From Shinella sp032095155 (GTDB lineage: Bacteria > Pseudomonadota > Alphaproteobacteria > Rhizobiales > Rhizobiaceae), in assembly GCF_049199905.1 (NCBI RefSeq), contig NZ_JBLZPK010000023.1, positions 1-64,000 on the forward strand: a stretch of 64,000 nt of DNA, in the 5' to 3' direction. Position 1 is the stretch's first letter, and every line of letters starts with the position of its first letter. Under the pieces are notes generated by a model, which worked only from the letters and a program-made list of their open reading frames with translations, was not told the DNA's origin and did not search any database. The position numbers were made by a program, and so were the translations under genes. Below, piece after piece: positions 56,545 to 64,000 of the stretch.

Positions 56545-57234
56545 ATGAATGATATTGCCGCGCCGCGCCAGTTCCGTAATCGCCCAAACCGTGTGACGCC
56601 CTTCGGACGGTTGGAGGCGTCGGTTTCCCGAGGGGCGTTCCTGGGCAATCGAGGCGACCTGCATGCCGCCGATGGTTCCATCCGCAAATCCTATGCGGTG
56701 AAATTCTGGATTTGCTGCACGCTCGAGGAAACCAACGGTCAGCGGGTGACGTTTGACAAGCGCGGACACTATACGCCGCTCTTCTTCTGGGACGAGGCCG
56801 TCGCAATGTCGGCCGGTCACCGTCCCTGCGGGCAATGCCGAAAGCCAGCATTTCATGCTTTCAAGCAAGCGTTCAATAGGGTCAAGAGATTTCCTGACGA
56901 CCATTTCATGTCGGTCAAGCAAATCGATACCGAGATCCATGCTTGCAGGCTCGATGAGCATAAGCGCCAGCGCCGATACAGGGCATCGGCGACAGAGCTG
57001 CCCTCGGGGACGTTTGTGGCCTTCGACGCAGAGCCGGAAACCGCTTTTTTGCTGTGGGATGGCCTGGCCTATTCATGGAGCCATTCCGGATATGCGGAGC
57101 CGGTCGGCATCGATAGCTCCACCCAGGTCGACGTGCTGACGCCGCGGATACTGGTGGAGGTCCTAAGAGCGGGCTATCTCCCCTCGGTCCGTCTCCCGTC
57201 AATGTCACAGGAAAATCCGAGTAGCCGATGGTAA
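56545..57234 (+). CDS. Conserved orphan protein with AGHRPCxxCR motif
   Basis: 229 residues from ATG 56545; the frame is open from 56461. Pattern RVTPFGRLEASVSRGAFLGN, GDLHAADGSIRK, HYTPLFFWDEAVAMSAGHRP followed by CGQCRK, then LPSGTFVAFD and VLTPRILVEVLRAGYLPSVR. I recall the same pattern in proteins from actinobacteria and proteobacteria, none with a known function. The CxxC suggests a metal or redox site, but only that pair is evident. The region is less GC-rich than its neighbours, and the gene has no operon partner, so transfer is possible. Confidence 0.65.
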   Translation: MNDIAAPRQFRNRPNRVTPFGRLEASVSRGAFLGNRGDLHAADGSIRKSYAVKFWICCTLEETNGQRVTFDKRGHYTPLFFWDEAVAMSAGHRPCGQCRKPAFHAFKQAFNRVKRFPDDHFMSVKQIDTEIHACRLDEHKRQRRYRASATELPSGTFVAFDAEPETAFLLWDGLAYSWSHSGYAEPVGIDSSTQVDVLTPRILVEVLRAGYLPSVRLPSMSQENPSSRW

Positions 57235-57325
57235 GCGGTCTGGCCGTCTGCTTTGCCGCATTGACCTCTCGCCGGCATGGGGTTATGGGCGAAAGGGTCC
57301 GCGCGCTTGCGGATGGGGACGAAGA

Positions 57326-57709
57326 ATGAGACGAGGGATGACACATTGGGGCCTTTGCCTGCGCATGCTGTGCGCGGTCGCCCTGCTGTTCGTCGGTCTC
57401 GCCCATCGCCCGGCCATGGCCGCGATCCCCGCCGGCGTCTCGCTTGCGGAGTATGTCCTGCCCGACGGCACCTTCGCCGATCTCTGCCTGAACAATGTCG
57501 TCGACGGCAAGACCAAGCAGGCCATGCCCGGCAAATGCGAGGCCTGCCGCATCGGCGGCGCCATGCTGATGCCCGAGCCGGCGACGTTTGCCACCACCGT
57601 TCTCACCTTCCGCCAGGTTGCCGCCCTTCCGCTTGTCGAGGAGGCGCTGCACTCACGGCGTGAGCGGCCCGGTGCGCCGCCGCGCGCACCCCCCTTCCTG
57701 TCCGTCTGA
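57326..57709 (+). CDS. DUF2946-like exported protein
   Basis: 127 residues; ATG 57326 or 57338. The signal peptide LCAVALLFVGLAHRPAMAAI is followed by LPDGTFADLCLNNVVDGKTK and GKCEACRIGG, with Cys pairs that fit metal binding as in DUF2946. It begins the copper-type set with the PepSY and PCuAC genes. Spacing to the PepSY gene is 65 nt. Confidence 0.65.
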   Translation: MRRGMTHWGLCLRMLCAVALLFVGLAHRPAMAAIPAGVSLAEYVLPDGTFADLCLNNVVDGKTKQAMPGKCEACRIGGAMLMPEPATFATTVLTFRQVAALPLVEEALHSRRERPGAPPRAPPFLSV

Positions 57710-57774
57710 TTTTAGCAGTCCGCGCGGCGAAAAAGCCGCCGTGCGCCCGAAATCCAGCCTGACAGGACCGTCTC

Positions 57775-59163
57775 ATGTCCGTAATCTCAGACGCGCCGGC
57801 CGTTGCCGCCGCCGAACCCTCCGCACTTGCGCAGCGCCTCTATCGCGCCATCTGGCGCTGGCACTTCTTCGCCGGCCTCATCGCCGTGCCCTTCATGATC
57901 AGCCTTGCCATCACCGGCGGCCTCTATCTGTTCAATGACGAGATCGATGCCAGCCTGTTCCGCTACCGCAACTATGTCGCGGTGGGCGATGCGGTGCTTC
58001 CGCCGTCGAAGATCGTCGAAAAGGCGATCGAGGCGGTGCCCGGCGGCACGCTTTCCTCCTATCGTACGCCGGCCGGTGCCGACCGTTCCGCCCGCGTGAC
58101 GCTTGCGACCGATACCGGGCGCGAACTGGTTTTTATCGATCCCTATAACGGCGCCGTGCTCGATACGGTGGGCGCCAAGGAGGAGTTCAACGAGGTCGTG
58201 CAGGACCTGCACAGCCTCGATTATTTCGGTACCTCCTGGGAGCGGATCATCGAGGTGGTCGCGGGCTTCGCCATCGTGCTGACGCTGACGGGCATCTATC
58301 TCTGGTGGCCGCGCAACCAGACGGGTGGCGTTCTCAGCGTGCGCGGCACGCCGAAGAAGCGTGTCTTCTGGCGCGATCTGCATGCCGTCACCGGCATTTT
58401 CGCCAGCGTCGTCATCCTGTTCCTCGCCTTCAGCGGCCTGCTCTGGTCGGGTTTCTGGGGCGCCAAGCTCAATGCCAGTCTCACGGCAAACGGTATGGGC
58501 TACCCCGTCCAGCTCTGGGACAACGTGCCCCATTCCATGCTGGTCACCACGGATGTGCAGCCTCAGGCCTCCTGGCTGATGGAAAATGCTCCGGTGCCGG
58601 AATCGAGCCTGCCTGCCGGTGGCCAGACGGCGCTGCCGCCGATCGGCCTCGACAATGCGGTGACCATCGCCGATGCCGCCGGCATGCTGCCCGGCTACGA
58701 AATGTCGCCGCCCGCAGGCGAAACCGGCGTCTACACCGCCGCGATCTACCCGGCCGATCTTCAATATGAGCGGACCATCCATCTCGACCAATATACCGGC
58801 GAGCGCCTCGTCGATATCGCCTTTGCCGACTACCCGGCGACGGGCAAGGCCATCGAATGGAGCGTCAACCTGCACAAGGGGCAGGAATGGGGCCTGTTCA
58901 ACCAGCTCCTGATGCTTTCGACCTGCCTCATCGTCATCGCCATGAGCGTGTCGGCCGTCGTCATGTGGTGGAAGCGCCGCCCTGCGGGCCGTATCGGCGT
59001 GCCGCCCGCACCGCGCGAAAAGCGCATCTATATCGGCCTGTGGGCGATTGCCGGCGTCTTCGGCGTACTCTTCCCGCTGACCGGCATCACCATTCTCGCC
59101 ATGATCCTGTTCGACCAGATCGTCATCCGCTCCGTGCCGCCGCTGCGGCGCCTGTTCTCCTGA
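57775..59163 (+). CDS. PepSY-associated membrane protein (PiuB-like)
   Basis: 462 residues. The N-terminal helix WHFFAGLIAVPFMISLAITG and three more helices surround periplasmic PepSY regions. His residues lie in the membrane (WRDLHAVTGIFASVVILFLA; NLHKGQEWG), as in iron/copper reductase-like PepSY_TM proteins. It may reduce metal ions or ferri-siderophores (inferred). Next gene (PCuAC) starts 20 nt later. Confidence 0.85.
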   Translation: MSVISDAPAVAAAEPSALAQRLYRAIWRWHFFAGLIAVPFMISLAITGGLYLFNDEIDASLFRYRNYVAVGDAVLPPSKIVEKAIEAVPGGTLSSYRTPAGADRSARVTLATDTGRELVFIDPYNGAVLDTVGAKEEFNEVVQDLHSLDYFGTSWERIIEVVAGFAIVLTLTGIYLWWPRNQTGGVLSVRGTPKKRVFWRDLHAVTGIFASVVILFLAFSGLLWSGFWGAKLNASLTANGMGYPVQLWDNVPHSMLVTTDVQPQASWLMENAPVPESSLPAGGQTALPPIGLDNAVTIADAAGMLPGYEMSPPAGETGVYTAAIYPADLQYERTIHLDQYTGERLVDIAFADYPATGKAIEWSVNLHKGQEWGLFNQLLMLSTCLIVIAMSVSAVVMWWKRRPAGRIGVPPAPREKRIYIGLWAIAGVFGVLFPLTGITILAMILFDQIVIRSVPPLRRLFS

Positions 59164-59183
59164 TTAAAGACAAGGAAACGACC

Positions 59184-59684
59184 ATGAAACGCATTCTCGC
59201 AACCATCGTCGCACTGACCCTCTCGGCCGGCGCCGTGCTGGCCCACGACTTCACCGTCGGCACGCTCGAAGTGCATCACCCGGCCTCGAAGGCGACGCTC
59301 CCCGGCCAGCCCGTCGGCGGCGGCTTCATGACCATCACCAACAAGGGTACTGCGGCCGACCGCCTCGTCTCCATCACCGCGCCCGACGTTTCTGATGACG
59401 TGCAGATCCACGAAATGGCAATCGAGAATGACGTCATGAAGATGCGCCAGCTGCCGGATGGCGTGGAAATCCCGGCCGGCGGCAAGGTCGAACTCAAGTC
59501 CGGCGGCCTGCATGTCATGTTCATGAAGATCAAGCATCCCTTCAAGGAAGGCGAGAGCTTCAAGGCGACGCTGAACTTCGAAAAGGCCGGCGCCCTGGAC
59601 GTCACCTTCAAAATCGAATCCGCCAAGCCCGGCAATGCTACGGGTGGCGAAGGCGGCGCGAACCATGAGGGGCATGGCGGCTAA
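59184..59684 (+). CDS. PCuAC-family periplasmic copper chaperone
   Basis: 166 residues from ATG 59184 (AAGGAAACGACC upstream). Sec signal MKRILATIVALTLSAGAVLA. The copper site follows the HX10MX21HXM plan: His76 in QIHEMA, Met87, then His110 and Met112 in GGLHVMFM. The C-terminus is Gly/His-rich (NHEGHGG). It delivers Cu(I) to cytochrome oxidase CuA or similar. A 12-bp hairpin follows at 59695. Confidence 0.9.
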   Translation: MKRILATIVALTLSAGAVLAHDFTVGTLEVHHPASKATLPGQPVGGGFMTITNKGTAADRLVSITAPDVSDDVQIHEMAIENDVMKMRQLPDGVEIPAGGKVELKSGGLHVMFMKIKHPFKEGESFKATLNFEKAGALDVTFKIESAKPGNATGGEGGANHEGHGG

Positions 59685-59694
59685 GGAAAAAGCG

Positions 59695-59727
59695 GATGAG
59701 GGGGCAATGCGGATATGCCCCCTCATC
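59695..59727. terminator. 12-bp hairpin after the PCuAC gene
   Basis: GATGAGGGGGCA, loop ATGCGGATA, TGCCCCCTCATC, a perfect 12-bp stem. No T tract. It resembles repeated palindromes in rhizobial intergenic DNA and may stop both convergent transcripts. Confidence 0.5.
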
Positions 59728-59781
59728 TACCTGGCGTCTCTCCATTCGGGCAAAAGGGAGAGGCGCTTTGCGGGGACGGAT

Positions 59782-60998
59782 TCAGCCCGTCCGGTTCCGT
59801 TCGATCGTCAGATGCGCGTAACCGGACGATTCGGTGGCAAGATCGCCGGTCGTACGCTCGCTCCAGCGATAGCCGACGATGGCGCCATCAGGCGTTTCGT
59901 CGAAGATATTGCCGGAAATCAGCGCCGAACCGGCTTCCTCGACCACGCTGACGGCGCAGCCGACCGGGCTTTTGCGCACGAGATTGCCGGATACGACGAG
60001 GCCGCGCATATAGGGCCCCCAGCCGAGCACCAGGCCCCATTTCGGCGCGTTTTCCACCGTGTTGCCGGAGACGACTGTGTCGGCCTCCACGGCGATGCCG
60101 AAGCCGAAGCCCGCGCCGTCGTGAATGTAGGGGCCGTCGAGCTTGAGATTGCGCACGACGTTGCCGGTGACGGTGGCAAGCCGGCCACCCTCGTTGAAAT
60201 TGACGATCAGGATGCCGTTCGCCGCGCCGTCGATGAGATTGCCGTTGACGATGGCGCCCTCGAAGCCGAATTCCGAGTAGATCGCCGTCTCGCCGCTGTC
60301 GAGGCAGGTATTGCCCGCGATCTGGATGTTGGAGCCGGCATTGGAGCGGATAGCGGAGAAGGCGCAAGCGGAGACGTGATTGTTCGTCACCATGACGTCG
60401 TCGGCGCGAAAAATGTTGATGCCGTTGCCATATTGGCCGGTGCCGCCGCGCGTGGCGGAGATGCGGGCGATGCGGTTGCCCGAGACGATGGTGCCATCGC
60501 GGCCCTTCTGCCAGCGGTGGACGAGGATGCCGCCATTGCCGCAATCGAAGACCTGGTTGCCGGTGACGGAGAGGTCATGGCTCTCGACGGCATAGAGGGC
60601 ATAATCGGCCGCTCCAGACAGCCGATTGCGCTCGATGCGCCCGCCGGAGCGCTCGAGGCTGACGGCGGTTTTCGAGGAGCCCTGGATCTCGCAATTCTCG
60701 ATGACGACATTGGCGACGTTACTCAGATGGACGAGGCCTTCCACGGTATCGCCGAGCCAGCGGTTCGCCCCGTCGATGACGAGATTGGCAAGCTCGATGC
60801 GGGAAACGCCGTCGGCCGCGAAGAGATGCCCGCCGCCGCCATAGACGATGCGGGTGGCGCCCGGCACGCCGGTCAGCCGCGTGTTATCGGGCAGGGTGAT
60901 GTTGGAGATCGCATAGTCGCCGGGCGGCAGGAAGACCGGCGTGTTCTTGGCGGCGGCGTCCTTCAGCAGCTTTTCGAAGGCCTTGCTCTTGCGGTCGT
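59782..60998 (-). CDS. Right-handed beta-helix protein, TIGR03808 type (5' end in N gap)
   Basis: About 405 residues are visible; the start lies in the gap at 60999–61352. After DRKSKAFEKLLKDAAAKNTP comes a series of parallel-helix rungs (VVIENCEIQGSSKTAVSLER, HVSACAFSAIRSNAGSNIQI, TVSGNTVENAPKWGLVLGW-like). The sequence matches the twin-arginine-exported repeat family of Rhizobiales named TIGR03808 (recalled), so the missing N-terminus should carry a Tat signal. Pectate-lyase-like fold; no catalytic activity is claimed. An upstream TAAAGGAAA at about 61370 could be its ribosome binding site only if the gap is shorter than shown. Confidence 0.82.
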
Positions 60999-61352
60999 NN
61001 NNNNNNNNNNNNNNNNNNNNNNNNNNNNNNNNNNNNNNNNNNNNNNNNNNNNNNNNNNNNNNNNNNNNNNNNNNNNNNNNNNNNNNNNNNNNNNNNNNNN
61101 NNNNNNNNNNNNNNNNNNNNNNNNNNNNNNNNNNNNNNNNNNNNNNNNNNNNNNNNNNNNNNNNNNNNNNNNNNNNNNNNNNNNNNNNNNNNNNNNNNNN
61201 NNNNNNNNNNNNNNNNNNNNNNNNNNNNNNNNNNNNNNNNNNNNNNNNNNNNNNNNNNNNNNNNNNNNNNNNNNNNNNNNNNNNNNNNNNNNNNNNNNNN
61301 NNNNNNNNNNNNNNNNNNNNNNNNNNNNNNNNNNNNNNNNNNNNNNNNNNNN
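60999..61352. other. Assembly gap (354 N)
   Basis: The N run covers the start of the beta-helix gene. TIGR03808 proteins usually have only about 50 residues before the visible part, so this gap probably also holds the upstream intergenic region. Confidence 0.7.
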
Positions 61353-61464
61353 TTTCGCCGGTTTCCTTTAGGTTTGGATAACGACTCTAGGTGTAGCGTC
61401 AGCTGTTCCGGGAAGAGCGGCGGCAGGCTGTGGGCTTCCTTGCGTTTGGGCTTTGCAGGGAACC

Positions 61465-63765
61465 ATGTCGAGTAATCTGTCCCATCTTGGCAATGATGAC
61501 GCGGATGCGACCGCGCGTCTGATGTCCGCCAGCCAGCGCCTCATCACGGAGGCGGCACGGCTTTTCCCGCTCGCCGCCGCGCAGAACGAGCGCACGCTGT
61601 GGCTGGAAGCCATGATCGACGAGGTGCCGGACTACCTCTATTTCAAGGACCGCAACAGCCGCTTCGTCGTGGCCAACCGCGCCATCGTCAAGGACAACAG
61701 GCGCGAAGGGCTGGAAACCCTGGATGGCCTGTCGGATTTCGACATCCACCCCGAGCATGTCGCGCGCGGCTTCTTCGAGACCGAGCAGGAGATCATCCGC
61801 ACCGGCCGGCCGATGCTCGACATGGAAGAGCTGATCCGCGATTCGAGCGGTACGCTGAAATGGCTGCTCACCTCGAAGCTGCCGGTGCGCGATGCCAAAG
61901 GGGAGGTGATCGGCATTGTTGGCATCGCCCGCGACATCACCGAGCGCAAGCGCTCAGAAAGCCTGCATGTCGGCCAGGCGCATCTTCTGAAGATGATCGC
62001 AATCGGCGCGCCGCTGGTCGATGTCTTCTCCTCGCTCATCCTGTTGATCGAGGCGCACGTCTCCGATGTCACCGGCTCGATCCTGATGCTGGCGCAGGAT
62101 GGCAAGCACATCACCCACGGCGCGGCGCCAAACCTCGACCCGGCCTATTGCAAACTGATCGACGGGCTCGAGATCGGCCCGGTGGTCGGTTCCTGCGGCA
62201 CTGCCATGTGGCGCGGCGAACCGGTCAATGTCTCCGATATCGAGACCGATCCGCTTTGGGAGAATTTCAAGGCGTTCGTCGCGCCCTACGGCTTCCGCGC
62301 CTGCTGGTCCGCACCCATCCGCTCGTATCAGGGCAAGGTGCTCGGCACTTTCGCGCTCTATTCCCGCACCCCGGGCGAGCCGACGGCCGAATGCATGAAG
62401 CTGGTTGGCATGGCGACGCACATTGCCGGCATCGCCATAGAACGCAAGGAGGCCGAAGACAGCATCCAGTTCATGGCCCATCACGACACGCTGACGGGCC
62501 TGCCGAACCGCAGCATGCTCGACGAGCGCGTGGCCTCAGCCATCGAGGCGGCGGACGATCGCGGCGGCACGATGACGCTCGCCTTCATCGACCTCGACAA
62601 TTTCAAGCTGGTCAATGACAGCCTCGGCCACCATGCCGGCGACGAACTCCTGAAGATCGTCGCCACCCGCATGCTGCGCTGCGTGCGCGCAAGCGACAGC
62701 ATCATTCGCCTCGGTGGCGACGAATTCGTCATCCTCATCAACGGCGCCATGCGCCGTGGCGAAAGCGTCGACGACCGGCTGCGCGCCGTGCGCGAGGCGA
62801 TTGCCGAGCCCGTCGTCATCGAAGGCCGCTCCTTCCAGGTCACATGCTCGATGGGCGTTGCCGCCTATCCAGAGCATGGCCGCAACGTTACCGAGCTGCT
62901 CGCCCGCGCGGACGTCGCCATGTATCGTGCCAAGGAAATCGGCCGCGACGCCATGCAGGTCTTCACCGCCGAGCTTGCCAACCGGGCGCATGAAAAGCTG
63001 GAGCGGCAGGAAGAGCTGCGCCGCGCGCTGGCGCAGGGCGAACTCTTTCTGCAATACCAGCCGCAGATGGACCTTGCGACCGGCCGCATCTTCGCCGTCG
63101 AGGCGCTGATCCGCTGGCGCCATCCCGAGCGTGGCCTCATCGGCCCCGGCGATTTCATTCCGCTCGCCGAAGAGACGGGCCTGATCGGCCCGATCGGCGA
63201 CTGGACGCTGCGCGCCGCCTGCCGGCAGAACAAGGCCTGGCAGGTCTCCGGCCTGCCGCCCATCGTCGTCAGCGTCAACGTTTCGGCCCGCCAGTTCCAG
63301 GAAAAGGACTGGGTGGAGCGCGTGGCTGCCGCGTTGGAAGAGAGCGGGCTTGAGGCGCGCTATCTCGAGCTGGAGCTGACCGAAAGCCTGATCATGCAGG
63401 ACGTGCAGCAGGCGGTGGAGACCATGCACCGGTTGGAAAAACTCGGCGTGCATCTTGCCATCGACGATTTCGGTACGGGCTATTCCAGCCTTGCTTCGCT
63501 GAAAAGCTTCCCCGTCGGCCGCCTGAAGATCGACCGCTCCTTCGTGAAGGACCTGCCGGAGGACGGCGACGACGCGGCCATCGCCCGCGCCGTCATTTCG
63601 CTCGCCCACACGCTGCAACTGCGCGTCATCGCCGAGGGCGTGGAAACCCGCGAGCAGATGGAATTCCTGCGCGAGGCGGGCTGCGATGAGATCCAGGGCT
63701 ATTATCTCAGCCGTCCGATCGATGCGCGCGGTCTTCAGGCGATTCTCTGCATTCCCAGCCTCTGA
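61465..63765 (+). CDS. PAS–GAF–GGDEF–EAL c-di-GMP protein
   Basis: 766 residues from ATG 61465 (CAGGGA upstream; the TTG at 61453 is less likely). PAS (about 45–170) with YLYFKDRNSRFVVANRAIVK, GAF (about 185–330) with SCGTAMWRGEPVNVSDIETD, then GGDEF at 417–421 with the inhibitory RASD at 408–411, and EAL at 546–548 with NVSARQF, LELTES, IDDFGTG, KIDRSF and AEGVET. All catalytic motifs of both output domains are kept, so either activity is possible. No membrane segment. Confidence 0.93.
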   Translation: MSSNLSHLGNDDADATARLMSASQRLITEAARLFPLAAAQNERTLWLEAMIDEVPDYLYFKDRNSRFVVANRAIVKDNRREGLETLDGLSDFDIHPEHVARGFFETEQEIIRTGRPMLDMEELIRDSSGTLKWLLTSKLPVRDAKGEVIGIVGIARDITERKRSESLHVGQAHLLKMIAIGAPLVDVFSSLILLIEAHVSDVTGSILMLAQDGKHITHGAAPNLDPAYCKLIDGLEIGPVVGSCGTAMWRGEPVNVSDIETDPLWENFKAFVAPYGFRACWSAPIRSYQGKVLGTFALYSRTPGEPTAECMKLVGMATHIAGIAIERKEAEDSIQFMAHHDTLTGLPNRSMLDERVASAIEAADDRGGTMTLAFIDLDNFKLVNDSLGHHAGDELLKIVATRMLRCVRASDSIIRLGGDEFVILINGAMRRGESVDDRLRAVREAIAEPVVIEGRSFQVTCSMGVAAYPEHGRNVTELLARADVAMYRAKEIGRDAMQVFTAELANRAHEKLERQEELRRALAQGELFLQYQPQMDLATGRIFAVEALIRWRHPERGLIGPGDFIPLAEETGLIGPIGDWTLRAACRQNKAWQVSGLPPIVVSVNVSARQFQEKDWVERVAAALEESGLEARYLELELTESLIMQDVQQAVETMHRLEKLGVHLAIDDFGTGYSSLASLKSFPVGRLKIDRSFVKDLPEDGDDAAIARAVISLAHTLQLRVIAEGVETREQMEFLREAGCDEIQGYYLSRPIDARGLQAILCIPSL

Positions 63766-63806
63766 CGTTCAGAGCCGTTTCAGCAGGCGGCTCTTGACAT
63801 TGTTAC

Positions 63807-63818
63807 GTTGATATCAAC
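63807..63818. promoter_or_regulatory. Palindromic operator of the MarR-family gene
   Basis: GTTGATATCAAC is a perfect 12-bp palindrome, centred 17 nt before the ATG at 63829 and downstream of TTGACA (63794–63799). It overlaps the likely −10 region. This fits autoregulation by the encoded MarR protein. Confidence 0.6.
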
Positions 63819-63828
63819 AGTAAGAACT

Positions 63829-64000
63829 ATGTCCGATGATGCGCTGATTCCCTACGAGACGACGCTTTTCGTGCGTGACCATTGCCTGTGCCTGCATGCG
63901 CAACGTGCGGCCCGCGCGCTGGCCCGCCGTTTCGACGATGCGCTGCGGCCGCTGGCGCTGACCAACGGCCAGTTCTCCTTGCTGATGGCGCTGAACCGCC
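63829..64000 (+). CDS. MarR-family regulator, cut by window edge
   Basis: 57 residues visible: MSDDALIPYETTLFVRDHCL, then LHAQRAARALARRFDDALRP and LALTNGQFSLLMALNR. The last part is the MarR LTxxQFxLLxAL entry into the winged helix. The rest is outside the window. Confidence 0.85.
   Translation, partial: MSDDALIPYETTLFVRDHCLCLHAQRAARALARRFDDALRPLALTNGQFSLLMALNR

Overview
The window reads as about 64 kb of chromosome from a Rhizobiaceae-type alphaproteobacterium (Rhizobium, Ensifer or Shinella-like). The G+C is high. Typical rhizobial blocks are mutY–dciA–dsbA–smc–ppdK, betICBA, cysH–cysD–cysN with an APS-type reductase, a Rhizobium-type (ReAV) asparaginase, and RIME-like palindromes. No phage, transposase, CRISPR array or rRNA was seen. 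There are four runs of N. Two of them (in smc and in the DUF4198 gene) have lengths that cannot be right, because the reading frames on their two sides do not match.

Layout. 0–10 kb: HAD hydrolase (cut by the window edge), mutY, a DciA-like DUF721 protein, a DsbA-like lipoprotein, smc, a 48-residue membrane protein and ppdK. 10–15.5 kb: small lipoproteins, a DUF1499 membrane protein, an MBL-fold hydrolase/cupin pair, tRNA-Gln(TTG), a degenerate cupin and a methyltransferase. 15.5–23.2 kb: a complete propionyl-CoA to succinyl-CoA unit (pccB, pccA, mutase, epimerase) facing its PccR/ScfR-type regulator, with TTTGCAAA operators between them. 23.3–27.6 kb: tRNA-Pro(CGG), an MgtC-like protein, and a type I secretion ABC/adaptor pair behind a structured leader. 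27.6–30.9 kb: cysN, cysD, cysH. 31.1–32.2 kb: an RTX protein whose N-terminus resembles the HasA hemophore, a likely substrate of the nearby secretion pair. 32.6–38.0 kb: the betICBA operon, which makes glycine betaine from choline-O-sulfate. 38–41.4 kb: HdeD, thiolase, a BrnT/HTH toxin–antitoxin pair with two matching inverted-repeat operators, crcB and a small EamA transporter. 41.4–47.5 kb: two c-di-GMP proteins, a DUF1344 protein, a quinone oxidoreductase and an MFS exporter. 47.5–49.6 kb: an AhpD-like protein diverging from an ECF41-type sigma factor. Each gene has a near-perfect ECF41 promoter, and the pair is bracketed by inverted copies of a two-hairpin repeat. 49.6–56.3 kb: DUF3750, asparaginase, DeoR/DUF4406 pair, VOC protein, DUF4198 protein with a Zur-like box, small proteins, LysR and GST. 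56.5–57.2 kb: an orphan conserved gene. 57.3–59.7 kb: a copper-type set (DUF2946-like, PepSY, PCuAC). 59.8–61.0 kb: a beta-helix protein of the TIGR03808 type. 61.4–64 kb: a PAS-GAF-GGDEF-EAL protein and the start of a MarR-family gene.

The most notable items are the HasA-like/RTX fusion with its bracketed promoter, the autoregulated ECF41 module with an A8 frameshift, the PccR operator that abuts its own start codon, and the twin operators of the BrnT/HTH pair. Function calls rest on motifs read by eye and remembered families. No database search was possible.
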